A DNA stretch of 64,000 bases, taken from assembly GCF_000203915.1 (NCBI RefSeq), contig NC_008391.1, positions 1,302,001 through 1,366,000 of the forward strand, read 5' to 3'. This DNA comes from Burkholderia ambifaria AMMD (GTDB lineage Bacteria; Pseudomonadota; Gammaproteobacteria; Burkholderiales; Burkholderiaceae). The notes under the pieces are model-generated. The model was given only the letters and a program-made list of their open reading frames with translations, had not been told where the DNA came from and ran no database searches. Numbering within the stretch: position 1 is the stretch's first letter; each line of letters opens with the position of its first letter. The position numbers and the translations under genes were made by a program. Positions 55,594-64,000 of this stretch are shown here, one piece after another.

Positions 55594-56454
55594 ATGACGA
55601 CAGCGGCAAAGAATCCCGACACGCGCGACCACTGGCTCGTCGCGCGACGCGATGCGGAAACCGGCATCGAAAGCCTGCACGCGCATTTCAACGGCCATGC
55701 GTACGATGCGCACGATCACGACGACATGCTGGTCGGCTTCACCGAACAGGGCGTGCAGCGTTTCCAGTGCCACCGTTCGCTGCATACGAGCGTGCCGGGC
55801 CGCGCGATCCTGATCGAACCCGGCGCGATGCACGACGGCCATGCGCCCGAAGCGGGCGGCTTCACCTACGGGATGCTGTACCTGCCGCAAGCCTGGGTCG
55901 AACGCGCGGCGCGCCGGCTGGACCTGCCGGGCCTCGGCAGCGTCGAAGCCGCGTTCGGCCATACGCTCGTCGACGATCGCGGCCTCGTCGATGCGATCCG
56001 GCATGCGTTTGTCGCGATCCACGGCAATGAAGGCCGGCTCGCGCGCGACCAGACGCTCGACCGCCTGCTGACGCGGCTCGGCGGCGAACTGCGGGGCGCC
56101 CCGCTCGCGCTGGAAAGCAGCGTCGTGCCGCCGGCGATCGCGCGTGTGCGCGATCTGCTGCATGCACACATGGATGGCAATCTCGGCCTCGACGAGCTGG
56201 CCGGCGCCGCGGGGATCGACCGGTTCCGCTTGACGCGGCTGTTCCAGCGCGCGTATGGCACCTCGCCGCACGCGTACCTGGTGCGCTTGCGGCTGCGCGC
56301 CGCGCGCCGGCTGCTGGCGGCCGGCCGCACGCCCGCCCAGGCGGCCGCGGACGTCGGCTTCGCCGACCAGAGCCACCTGGGCCGCTGGTTCCGCCGCGCG
56401 TACCGGATTACGCCGGCCGCGTACCGGCAACTGTGCACAAACGTTCCAGACTGA
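55594..56454 (+). CDS. AraC-family regulator (cupin-sensing)
   Basis: A 286-residue AraC protein. The metal-binding-like cupin start is HFNGHAYDAHDHDDMLVGFT. The two helix-turn-helices are LGLDELAGAAGIDRFRLTRL and PAQAAADVGFADQSHLGRWF, then RRAYRITPAAYRQ. The ATG at 55594 precedes the cupin domain; the frame is open upstream but overlaps the previous gene. A DUF2000 gene lies 44 bp downstream, a frequent pairing for this subgroup. Confidence 0.88.
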   Translation: MTTAAKNPDTRDHWLVARRDAETGIESLHAHFNGHAYDAHDHDDMLVGFTEQGVQRFQCHRSLHTSVPGRAILIEPGAMHDGHAPEAGGFTYGMLYLPQAWVERAARRLDLPGLGSVEAAFGHTLVDDRGLVDAIRHAFVAIHGNEGRLARDQTLDRLLTRLGGELRGAPLALESSVVPPAIARVRDLLHAHMDGNLGLDELAGAAGIDRFRLTRLFQRAYGTSPHAYLVRLRLRAARRLLAAGRTPAQAAADVGFADQSHLGRWFRRAYRITPAAYRQLCTNVPD

Positions 56455-56498
56455 GCGCGCGCGACATCCGATCATCGAGGCTCCAACCAGGAGCAAGC

Positions 56499-56906
56499 AT
56501 GTTCGATACGAAAGTAGCGCTGATCGTGCGCGACGATCTCGCCGCGTGGCAAAAACTCAACGTGGTCGCGTTTCTCGCGACGGGCGTCGCGGCCGGAGCA
56601 CCCGACGCGCTCGGCGAGCCTTACGAAGACGCGGCGGGCCGCCGCTACGGACGCATGCTGGGCCAGCCGATGCTGGTGTTCGCGTCCGACTTGAACGGGC
56701 TACAGGCCGCACACCGGCAGGCGCTGTCGCGCGAGCTGACGATCGTGCCGTACGTGCATGCGATGTTTTCGACCGGGCACGATGCAGCCAACCGCGAAGT
56801 GTTTCGCGCCGGGGATGCGGAGAATCTGGATTTGGTCGGGCTGGCGCTGCACGGACCGAAGAAGGCCGTGGACAAGGCCGTGAAGGGGTTGGCGTTGCAC
56901 GCGTGA
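56499..56906 (+). CDS. DUF2000-family protein
   Basis: A 135-residue protein of the DUF2000 family. It begins FDTKVALIVRDDLAAWQKLN, with VAFLATGVAAGAPDALGEPY, PMLVFASDLNGLQAAHRQA and a C-terminal GLALHGPKKAVDKAVKGLAL. The fold resembles peptidyl-tRNA hydrolase II-like small proteins; no activity is established. It is probably co-transcribed with the AraC gene just upstream. Confidence 0.8.
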   Translation: MFDTKVALIVRDDLAAWQKLNVVAFLATGVAAGAPDALGEPYEDAAGRRYGRMLGQPMLVFASDLNGLQAAHRQALSRELTIVPYVHAMFSTGHDAANREVFRAGDAENLDLVGLALHGPKKAVDKAVKGLALHA

Positions 56907-56930
56907 AGCCGGGCCACCCCGCACGCCCGA

Positions 56931-57050
56931 TCAACGATGCGCGAGCACGTTCACGAGCTTGCCGAACGGATCGCGCACGTAGAAACGCCGCACACCCCAC
57001 GGCTCGTCGGCCGGGCCGTATTCGACGCACGAGTCGGGCAGTCTCGTGAA
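56931..57050 (-). pseudogene. C-terminal remnant of a VOC/glyoxalase protein
   Basis: The last 35 or so codons read LPDSCVEYGPADEPWGVRRF and then YVRDPFGKLVNVLAHR, a clear C-terminus of a glyoxalase-type protein (PWGxRxFxVxDPxGxLxNxLxH). The N-terminal two thirds are missing: upstream sequence turns into unrelated low-homology codons and then the EamA gene. It is a truncated, presumably dead copy. Confidence 0.6.
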
Positions 57051-57082
57051 GCTACACCGGAATCGCCCGCGCAACCAGCGCG

Positions 57083-58006
57083 TCAGCGGCCCGCCGTCTC
57101 CATGTCCGCGCATCGTGGCCGCGCGGGTCGCGCGCCGTGTTTGCCGGCCAGCCATACGCCGATCGCGACGACGACGATGCCGACGTAGGTCGTCACCGCG
57201 ATCCTGTCACCGAACATCCACGCGGCCCACATCAGCGTCACCGGCGGTTCGAGATAGACGAGGGTTGCCACGCGCGTCGCGGGCATCCGCTTGAGCAGCG
57301 CCCACAACGACAGGTAAGCGATGAAGGTCGCGAACACCGTCAGCCACACGATCGACACCCACACGTTTGGCTGCGTCGGCACATGCAGGTCGCCGGTGAC
57401 GCTCCCGCACGCCGCGAACAGCACGAGACTCACGCAACCCTGCACGAACAGCGGCAGGAACAGCCCGTCCTCGTTGCTGCGCGCGGCCGTCAGCGCACGC
57501 CGCCGCTGGTAGATCGTCGCGATCGACAACCCGAGCGCCGATACCATCGGCAGCAGGTACATGACGATCCCGACCGACGCGGCCGGCAGCGCATATTGCC
57601 CGCCGATCACGATACCCACGCCGACGAACCCGACGACGAGCCCGGCCCACTGGCGCGCCCCGCTGCGCTCGCTGCCTCCGAACGACGTCATCGCCGCCGT
57701 GATCAGCGGCTGCGACGCCGCGACGATTGCCGCGATGCCCGGCGGCAGACCATGCTGAATCGCGACGTACACGCAGGCCAGATACAGAAACTGCGACAGG
57801 AAGCCGATCACCGCGTGATAGCGGATTTTTTCGAGCGTCAGGCGCCCGAGCTGCCGATTGAGGACGATCGCCAGACACAGCGTAACGAGCAGGAATCGCC
57901 AGAACAGCAGGTTGAACGCGCCGGCCGTCTCCGCGCCGAGCTTGGCGCCGATGAACCCGGAACTCCACGACAGGACGAAAACGAGCTGAAGCAGGAATAG
58001 CTGCAT
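57083..58006 (-). CDS. EamA/DMT-family exporter
   Basis: A 307-residue inner-membrane transporter with ten hydrophobic segments in two EamA halves. Landmarks are VLSWSSGFIGAKLGAETAGA in TM1, ACVYVAIQHGLPPGIAAIVA before the half-way point, and ATRVATLVYLEPPVTLMWAA in the second half. The family exports amino acids and related metabolites. It is third gene of an operon, 13 bp after the 2-oxoglutarate oxygenase gene, and so probably exports the product made by the two enzymes (inference). Confidence 0.87.
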   Translation of the reverse strand: MQLFLLQLVFVLSWSSGFIGAKLGAETAGAFNLLFWRFLLVTLCLAIVLNRQLGRLTLEKIRYHAVIGFLSQFLYLACVYVAIQHGLPPGIAAIVAASQPLITAAMTSFGGSERSGARQWAGLVVGFVGVGIVIGGQYALPAASVGIVMYLLPMVSALGLSIATIYQRRRALTAARSNEDGLFLPLFVQGCVSLVLFAACGSVTGDLHVPTQPNVWVSIVWLTVFATFIAYLSLWALLKRMPATRVATLVYLEPPVTLMWAAWMFGDRIAVTTYVGIVVVAIGVWLAGKHGARPARPRCADMETAGR

Positions 58007-58019
58007 GGGGCGACGGTTC

Positions 58020-59006
58020 TCAGGAAGTGGCCGGGATCACGCGCGGGTCCGCCAGATCCTCGCGCCGGATCGGTTCGAGCCCGAGGCGCCGGTACTGCAA
58101 TTCCGCATCGTCCTTGAGGGCGCGCCGCAGCGCGAGCCAGTTGACGACGGTGCGCGCAATGCCGTCGTCCGACGCGAGATGCCAGAACCCGTTGTCGTCC
58201 TCGCGCGTGGTCGGGCAATGAAACGACAGCACCAGCGACATGCGGCGCCCGGCCTCGACCGGCTCGACGCCATGGAACAGCTTGCTGCCGTAGATCAGCA
58301 GCGCGTCGCCCGCGTGGTCGAGATCCGCGGTCTTCACATGCCGGCGCTCCCGATCGTGGCGGTCGAACGTCTCCGCAGTCGATTCGTAGAACAGAAAGTT
58401 ACCGCCTGCGTACTCCGCGCGATCCGACAGCACGATGTTCAGCACGAAACTGGTGCCGTCGGTGTGCCACATGCCGAGTTGCTCCTTGCCGTCGCGCTGG
58501 TTCGTTGGATAGTAGTAGTTGAATTGCGCGCGCGCGTTGGCCATCGGATACGGAATCAACGGCGCACCGGCGAGGCGCGACACCCGCAACAGGAACGCAC
58601 GGTCGTGCATCATGTCGTCGATGAAGCGCGAGCGGTTCGTCACGGCGCGCACGCGCTTCGAGATGATCCAGTTGCTGCTCGACGCGCTGCGTTCCAGCGC
58701 GCGGCCGATCTCGCGCAACGCGGCGACCGCGTCGTCGGTGAACAATCCGCGCAGATGACACACCGCGTTCAGCGCATCCGAGCGCGTGCCGCGCATCGGC
58801 ACGTCTCGATAGCCGAGATCGTCGAGATTGCGGCGATATCGCACCTCGTAGCCATCCCGCAGGCACGCGCTGGTCCAGTGCATCGGTTCCGTCGATGCAT
58901 CGAGCGCGCCGTCGACATTCGCGCTGGCGGACAGCGACGTCTGCAGCGCGAGCCTCACCCGGCCGAAGCCGCGCGCAAACACCGGCAATGCATTTCCCTT
59001 GTTCAT
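58020..59006 (-). CDS. 2-oxoglutarate/Fe(II)-dependent oxygenase
   Basis: A 328-residue enzyme. The iron triad is visible as HxD in MWHTDGTSFVLNIVLSD and a distal histidine in YGSKLFHGVEPVEAG, with the 2-oxoglutarate arginine in RRMSLVLSFHC. NARAQFNYYYPTNQRDGKEQ precedes the HxD, and GGNFLFYES lies between the metal ligands. It hydroxylates or desaturates a small molecule. No known subfamily is recognised. The gene lies 29 bp after the EgtD-family methyltransferase gene, suggesting that the methylated compound is its substrate or its product. Confidence 0.85.
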   Translation of the reverse strand: MNKGNALPVFARGFGRVRLALQTSLSASANVDGALDASTEPMHWTSACLRDGYEVRYRRNLDDLGYRDVPMRGTRSDALNAVCHLRGLFTDDAVAALREIGRALERSASSSNWIISKRVRAVTNRSRFIDDMMHDRAFLLRVSRLAGAPLIPYPMANARAQFNYYYPTNQRDGKEQLGMWHTDGTSFVLNIVLSDRAEYAGGNFLFYESTAETFDRHDRERRHVKTADLDHAGDALLIYGSKLFHGVEPVEAGRRMSLVLSFHCPTTREDDNGFWHLASDDGIARTVVNWLALRRALKDDAELQYRRLGLEPIRREDLADPRVIPATS

Positions 59007-59035
59007 CGCGTGCCTCGCTGTCGACGCCTCACCCT

Positions 59036-60013
59036 TCAGCCCTTGAACTGCGCAATCTGGTACACGACGCTGCCGTCTCCGCTGCGCAACTCGTCGATCA
59101 CGCGGCAATTGCCGTGGTTCAGGCGAACGTGGCGAAACTGCTCCGGCGTGTATTTCAGGCAGACGTTGGTGATCAGATGCCCGTCGGCCCCCGCTTTCGA
59201 CACCGGCTGCAGCGTGACCGCCACATGGAACTGGTCGCCGAGCAGATTGAGCCGCACGATCGACACATGATGCTTGCCAAGCGGCTCGAAGCCCTGCTGC
59301 CGGCTGACGATTTCGGAAAACCGCACCATGTTCTCGTTCTGGTAGAAGTTGTAGATGGCTTCCTCGCGGCCCTCCACCAGCAGTTGCATCTCCGACACGA
59401 CATAGGTCGACCTGCCGCCGAGCGTGCGAATCAGCCGGCCGATCGTCACCGGCAACTCGTTGCCTTCCTGGAATCCGAGCATCGTGATGAACGTCATGTC
59501 CTGGCCCAGGTCGATATGGTCCCACTGCACGTTCCGATAGTCGGCGGCGATGTAGTTGAAACAACCGGGCGTTTTCAGAAACGGCATGATCGCGTGCCGC
59601 ATCGCGTCTTCGGACGACTCGTTGACGTCGACGGCCGTGTAGCGCAGATTGTTCGGGCCGCCGCCGCTGACGGCCTTCATCAGTTCCGTCGTCTTGACCG
59701 GCTCGGGTCCGAGCTCGATGTAATGGACATGGCGGCCGCGCGACAGCGTCGCGAGCCGCTCGCTCAACACTCCGATTGCTTCGCGCAACGAACCGTTGCC
59801 GTTGTGGTCCGCGCACAGCGCGGGACTCCGCACGCCCAGCTCGTTCAGGTTGCGCATCAGCGAAAAGACTTCGCGCCCCGCTTCCCGCCGCCGCGCGTCG
59901 TCAGCGCGATGCAGCGTCGAATATTTTTCGTGATTCTCCACCGTCCATACCGACTCCGCCTTCAGCTTCCTGTCCCGCACCAATGCATCTACGACAAAAT
60001 CATTGATCGACAT
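59036..60013 (-). CDS. EgtD-family SAM-dependent methyltransferase
   Basis: A 325-residue protein, the size of histidine N-alpha-methyltransferase EgtD (about 321). The SAM motif is HVHYIELGPEPVKTTELMKA, with LRYTAVDVNESSEDAMRHAI next. LGFQEGNELPVTIGRLIRT replaces the FxGGTIGN loop, and the C-terminal part (YNFYQNENMVRFSEIVSRQQ, VCLKYTPEQFRHV) follows the family pattern. The glutamate that in EgtD contacts the histidine substrate (TExS) reads TNVC here, so the amino substrate probably differs. The start at 60013 gives the family length. It is first gene of the operon, with a LysR gene divergent 132 bp away. Confidence 0.82.
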   Translation of the reverse strand: MSINDFVVDALVRDRKLKAESVWTVENHEKYSTLHRADDARRREAGREVFSLMRNLNELGVRSPALCADHNGNGSLREAIGVLSERLATLSRGRHVHYIELGPEPVKTTELMKAVSGGGPNNLRYTAVDVNESSEDAMRHAIMPFLKTPGCFNYIAADYRNVQWDHIDLGQDMTFITMLGFQEGNELPVTIGRLIRTLGGRSTYVVSEMQLLVEGREEAIYNFYQNENMVRFSEIVSRQQGFEPLGKHHVSIVRLNLLGDQFHVAVTLQPVSKAGADGHLITNVCLKYTPEQFRHVRLNHGNCRVIDELRSGDGSVVYQIAQFKG

Positions 60014-60118
60014 GAATCGTTCCCCGGATGCGTGCAACGCCCGACCGGCTGCCTGCCGTTGTCTGCCTGTTGACCCGAGGATAGGGATGCCCAATAATTC
60101 CGTCAATCGACATTACCT

Positions 60119-60131
60119 GAATCACTGATTC
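60119..60131. promoter_or_regulatory. palindrome, likely LysR operator half of the divergent region
   Basis: GAATC-ACT-GATTC is a perfect 5-bp palindrome 15 bp before the LysR ATG in the methyltransferase/LysR gap. A wider inverted pair, ATTCCG (60097-60102) and CGGAAT (60139-60144), brackets it. The layout suits binding by a LysR dimer or tetramer. Confidence 0.45.
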
Positions 60132-60145
60132 GGAAAAACGGAATC

Positions 60146-60997
60146 ATGCCACGCACCCTGGACGTCGATCTGCTGCGTACCTTCCACGCCGTCGCGAAGC
60201 TTGGCCGCTTCAAGGACGCGGCCGTTCATGTGAATCGCAGCCCGTCGTCGGTCACCGCGCAGATTCAGAAGCTGGAAGAGATGGTCGCGCAGCGCCTGTT
60301 TACGCGAAACAATCAGGCGGTCGAACTCACGCAGTTCGGCCACAAGCTGCTCAGCGACACCACCGAGTTTCTGCTGAGCCACGACCGGCTCGTCGAATCG
60401 CTGTCGCCGCAGATGCTGACCGGCAAGCTGCGGCTCGGCATCCCCGATTCCTACGCCGCGCATTTCATGGCGGAATTCCTGCCGCGCTTCGCCGCCGATC
60501 GGCCGCTGCTGGAATTGACGGTCGAAGCGCGTTCCAGCGAAGAGTTGCAGTTGCTGTTCTCGCGCGGCCAGCTCGACATCACGATCGCCGTGGTGCCGAA
60601 AGCGCTGCCGCACGCCGAACTGCTCAGCAAGACCCACCCGGTGTGGGTCGCCGCGCGCACCTTCAAGTTCAATCCCGACGCGCCGCTGCCGATCGCCGTG
60701 CAGCTGCAGGGCTGCCCGTACCGCGACACCGCGCTGAGTGCGCTGAAGAAGGCGAAGATCGCGCACCGGATGCTGCTCGAAAGCGCCAGTTCGCCGGCGG
60801 TCGAAGCGTGTATCGCGAACGGCCTGGCGGTCGGCCTGATCGAGCACGATCGCATATCGGGCAACCTGACGAGCCACGTCGCCGGGGTCGTGCTGCCCGA
60901 TCTGCCGCCGCACCTGATCACCGTCCTGACGGACGACAGCAATCGCGCCGCGCTGCATCTGCGCGACGTACTGAAAAGCACGTTCAGGATCGGATAG
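60146..60997 (+). CDS. LysR-family regulator of the methyltransferase operon
   Basis: A 283-residue regulator. The winged helix is FHAVAKLGRFKDAAVHVNRS followed by PSSVTAQIQKLEEMVAQRLF. The effector domain starts KLRLGIPDSYAAHFMAEFLP, similar to the ArgP/PecT-like branch in which the protein often represses a neighbouring metabolite exporter gene. It is divergent from the EgtD-like/oxygenase/EamA operon. Confidence 0.87.
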   Translation: MPRTLDVDLLRTFHAVAKLGRFKDAAVHVNRSPSSVTAQIQKLEEMVAQRLFTRNNQAVELTQFGHKLLSDTTEFLLSHDRLVESLSPQMLTGKLRLGIPDSYAAHFMAEFLPRFAADRPLLELTVEARSSEELQLLFSRGQLDITIAVVPKALPHAELLSKTHPVWVAARTFKFNPDAPLPIAVQLQGCPYRDTALSALKKAKIAHRMLLESASSPAVEACIANGLAVGLIEHDRISGNLTSHVAGVVLPDLPPHLITVLTDDSNRAALHLRDVLKSTFRIG

Positions 60998-61003
60998 GAA
61001 AGA

Positions 61004-61080
61004 CAAGGCCGGGGACCGGCCTTGCATGCGAAAGCAATACGGCAGGCAACAACGCCGCCGGCCCATTGCAGGCCGGCGGC
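61004..61080. terminator. two GC hairpins between convergent LysR and livF
   Basis: CAAGGCCGG/CCGGCCTTG (61004-61024, 3-nt loop) and GCCGCCGGCC/GGCCGGCGGC (61054-61080, 7-nt loop) are perfect 9- and 10-bp inverted repeats between two converging genes. They lack T-tracts but probably end transcription. Confidence 0.5.
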
Positions 61081-61088
61081 ATTCCTCA

Positions 61089-61789
<701 letters not shown>

Positions 61790-61790
<1 letters not shown>

Positions 61791-62563
61791 CACTCTTCCC
61801 CCAGATACGCCTTGATCACGCGCGGGTCGTTGCGGACCGCTTCCGGCGTGCCGATCACGATCGGCCGGCCGTGCTCCATCACGAGGATGCGGTCCGACAC
61901 GCCCATCACGAGGCTCATGTCGTGTTCGATCAGCAGCACCGACACGCCGAACTCGTGGCGCAGCTTGTCGATCAGGTGCTGTAGCTCGATCTTTTCCTGC
62001 GGGTTGAGGCCTGCCGCCGGCTCGTCGAGCATCAAGAGACGCGGCTCGGTGATCATGCAGCGCGCGATCTCGAGACGCCGCTGGTGCCCGTACGACAGCG
62101 TGCCGGCCGGCCGGTTGGCGACCGACCCCAGCCCCATCCGGTCGAGCCATACGGCCGCGCGTTCGAGCGCGTCCTTCTCGGCGCGACGATAGGCGGGCGT
62201 CGAGAACAGGCCCGGCAGCAGCCCGGCCTTGACCTTGCGATGCTGCGCGACGAGCAAGTTCTCGACGACCGTCAGCGACTTGAACAGGCGGATGTTCTGG
62301 AACGTGCGCACCAGGCCCTTCAACGCGATCTTGTGGCTCGGCAGCCCGCCGATCGCGTGGCCGTCGAGCACGACGTCGCCGCCGGTCGGCTTGTAGAAGC
62401 CGCCGACGCAGTTGAACACCGTGGTCTTGCCCGCACCGTTCGGCCCGATGATCGCGAACACCTCGTTGCGGCGCACGTCGAAATCGATGCCGTCCACCGC
62501 GAGCAACCCGCCGAAGCGCATCTGCAGCCCGGCGACCTTCAACAGTTCTGCATTCGCGCTCAT
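61790..62563 (-). CDS. livG: branched-chain amino-acid ABC transporter, ATP-binding protein LivG
   Basis: A 257-residue ATPase. Walker [14 protein letters not shown]-loop [11 protein letters not shown], LivG-specific insertion, signature [16 protein letters not shown], Walker [12 protein letters not shown], and switch histidine [12 protein letters not shown]. The start at 62563 overlaps the livM stop by 4 nt (ATGA). It pairs with LivF. Confidence 0.95.
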
Positions 62564-63831
62564 TGCGGCAGCTCCACGTGGGGACGGCTCGCGGGCAGCA
62601 GGCCCTGCGGACGCCACATCATCATCAACACCATCACCAGACCGAAGATCAGCATCCGGTACTCTGCGAAGCCGCGCGCGACTTCCGGCAGCACGGTCAG
62701 CAGGATCGCCGCGAGAATCACGCCGAGCTGCGAGCCCATCCCGCCGAGCACCACGATCGCGAGGATCAGCGCCGATTCGATGAAGGTGAACGATTCAGGA
62801 TTCACGAGGCCCTGACGCGCGGCGAAGAACGCGCCGCCGATGCCCGCGAACGCCGCGCCGAGCGTGAACGCCGACAGCTTGATGCGCGTCGGGTTCAGAC
62901 CCAGCGAACGGCACGCGATCTCGTCGTCGCGCAGCGCTTCCCATGCGCGGCCCATCGGCATGCGGATCAGGCGGCTCGTCACGAACAGCGTGAAGCCGAC
63001 CAGCACCAGCGCGATCAGGTACAGGAAGATCACCATGTGCTCGCCGCTGTATTCCAGCCCGATCAGCTCGTGGAAAGTCTTCGCGCCTTCGACGCTCGCC
63101 GAGCGCGCCATCTCGAAGCCGAACACCGTCGGCTTCGGAATGCTCGAGATGCCGTCCGGGCCGCCCGTGAGGCTCGTCAGGTTGTTCGCGAGCAGGCGGA
63201 TGATTTCGCCGAAGCCGAGCGTGACGATCGCGAGATAGTCGCCGCGCAGGCGCAGCACCGGGAAGCCGAGCAGGAAGCCGAACGTCGCCGCGGCGACTGC
63301 CGCGATCGGCAGACACTCCCAGAACGACAGCCCGAAATACTGGTTCAGCATCGCGTACGTATAGCCGCCGACCGCGTAGAACCCGACATAGCCGAGGTCC
63401 AGCAGACCCGCGAAACCGACCACGATGTTCAGCCCGAGACCGAGGATCACGTAGATCAGCGCGAGCGTCGCGACGTCCACCGCGCCGCGCGAGCCGAAGA
63501 ACGGCCACACGAGCCCGACCGCGAGCAGCACCCAGATGACCACGCGCTGCTGCTGCGCGCCCATTGCGGGCAGCGCCGGCAGCTTCACCGCCGATTTCGC
63601 GCGCACGAGCCACGGCTTGAACAGCTGGAACAGGAACACGGCCGCGACCGCGATCCACACCGGACGCCAGTGCGGCGTCAGCACGACCTGATAGCCGTCG
63701 AGCTTCAACTGCAGCCCGAGCACCGGAATCGTGAGGATCGCCGTCAGGAACGCGGCGGCCACGGCATTCTTCAGCGCCTGGCTGACCGACGCGTCGGCGG
63801 CCGGACGGCGAACGGAAATGACTTGACTCAT
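62560..63831 (-). CDS. livM: branched-chain amino-acid ABC transporter permease LivM
   Basis: A 423-residue permease with an N-terminal extension of about 100 residues holding two extra hydrophobic segments, typical for LivM. Family core: [39 protein letters not shown], the EAA-like ATPase-contact loop [20 protein letters not shown], and [20 protein letters not shown]. It forms the membrane channel with LivH. The livH stop is 11 bp upstream of its start. Confidence 0.94.
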   Translation of the reverse strand: MSQVISVRRPAADASVSQALKNAVAAAFLTAILTIPVLGLQLKLDGYQVVLTPHWRPVWIAVAAVFLFQLFKPWLVRAKSAVKLPALPAMGAQQQRVVIWVLLAVGLVWPFFGSRGAVDVATLALIYVILGLGLNIVVGFAGLLDLGYVGFYAVGGYTYAMLNQYFGLSFWECLPIAAVAAATFGFLLGFPVLRLRGDYLAIVTLGFGEIIRLLANNLTSLTGGPDGISSIPKPTVFGFEMARSASVEGAKTFHELIGLEYSGEHMVIFLYLIALVLVGFTLFVTSRLIRMPMGRAWEALRDDEIACRSLGLNPTRIKLSAFTLGAAFAGIGGAFFAARQGLVNPESFTFIESALILAIVVLGGMGSQLGVILAAILLTVLPEVARGFAEYRMLIFGLVMVLMMMWRPQGLLPASRPHVELPQ

Positions 63832-63842
63832 CTGCGTCTCCC

Positions 63843-64000
63843 TTAGACCTTTTCGATGTCCGACTTGCCGAGCAGGCCGGTCGGGCGGAAGAGCAGGATC
63901 AGCACGAGCAGGCCGAACGCAACCACGTCCTTGTACTCGGCCGGCATGTAGCCTGCTGCGAAGGTTTCAGCGAGGCCGAGCAGCACGCCGCCGAGCATCG
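63843..64000 (-). CDS. livH: branched-chain amino-acid ABC transporter permease LivH (3' end only)
   Basis: Only the last 52 or so codons are in the window; the gene runs off the end. They read [20 protein letters not shown], then [20 protein letters not shown] and LGKSDIEKV before a TAA stop. The YKDVVAFxxLxxxLxxRPxGLLG end is that of LivH permeases. It precedes livM by 11 bp in the same operon. Confidence 0.9.
   Translation of the reverse strand, partial: MLGGVLLGLAETFAAGYMPAEYKDVVAFGLLVLILLFRPTGLLGKSDIEKV

Overview
This 64 kb window is high-GC, densely coded bacterial DNA with third-position G/C preference. It looks like Burkholderia, most likely the Burkholderia cepacia complex. The strongest pointer is the dgdR/dgdA pair (51409-53672). 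It reads as the 2,2-dialkylglycine decarboxylase locus described from B. cepacia, with the known active-site residues at the same numbers (Q52, W138, D243, K272). Many LysR and AraC regulators, mmsA/mmsB valine catabolism genes and a liv ABC transporter also fit. I saw no insertion sequence, prophage or CRISPR array.

Layout. 1-5.4 kb: 3' part of a PlpD-like patatin/beta-barrel protein, a convergent RstA/RstB-like two-component system and a glutaminase. 5.5-12 kb: LysR regulator, isochorismatase-fold protein, secreted RNase T2, an HdeD membrane domain fused to a papain-like domain, a lipoprotein, an XRE regulator and an HD hydrolase. 12-14.6 kb: DHA2 efflux pump with divergent LysR. 14.7-23.4 kb: six-gene valine/isobutyrate operon (acyl-CoA dehydrogenase, acyl-CoA synthetase, mmsA, mmsB, enoyl-CoA hydratase, 3-hydroxyisobutyryl-CoA hydrolase) with a divergent AraC regulator. 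23.5-25.8 kb: NfeD protease and SPFH partner. 25.9-31.8 kb: Tat-exported HAD phosphatase, then an M24 peptidase-like / EphD-like hydrolase-SDR fusion / PF10118 operon. 32-38.7 kb: small Burkholderia-type proteins, a purine permease, and a LysR-controlled three-gene operon (barrel protein, Pro-1 tautomerase-like protein, metallo-beta-lactamase hydrolase).

38.9-45.6 kb: a 49-bp tandem repeat in front of a sigma-54 activator; a CTTGC microsatellite in the leader of a small ferredoxin gene; a copper-handling cluster (DUF2946, CopC, PCuAC, a 58-residue membrane protein); a LysE remnant; a leucine-rich-repeat protein kinase; and tRNA-Leu(GAG) with clear promoter and terminator. 45.6-50.7 kb: split transketolase, MFS transporter, SDR and LysR, probably a sugar or polyol pathway. 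51.4-53.7 kb: dgdR/dgdA. 53.7-57 kb: SDR, two AraC regulators, DUF2000 and a glyoxalase remnant. 57-61 kb: a compact operon of an EgtD-family methyltransferase, a 2-oxoglutarate/Fe(II) oxygenase and an EamA exporter, with a divergent LysR regulator. This is the best candidate for an undescribed small-molecule pathway. 61-64 kb: livF, livG, livM and the 3' end of livH.

Many convergent gene pairs are separated by GC-rich hairpins that probably act as terminators. Several operons use 4-nt ATGA stop/start overlaps. All product names come from reading motifs and family resemblance by eye; no database search was run.
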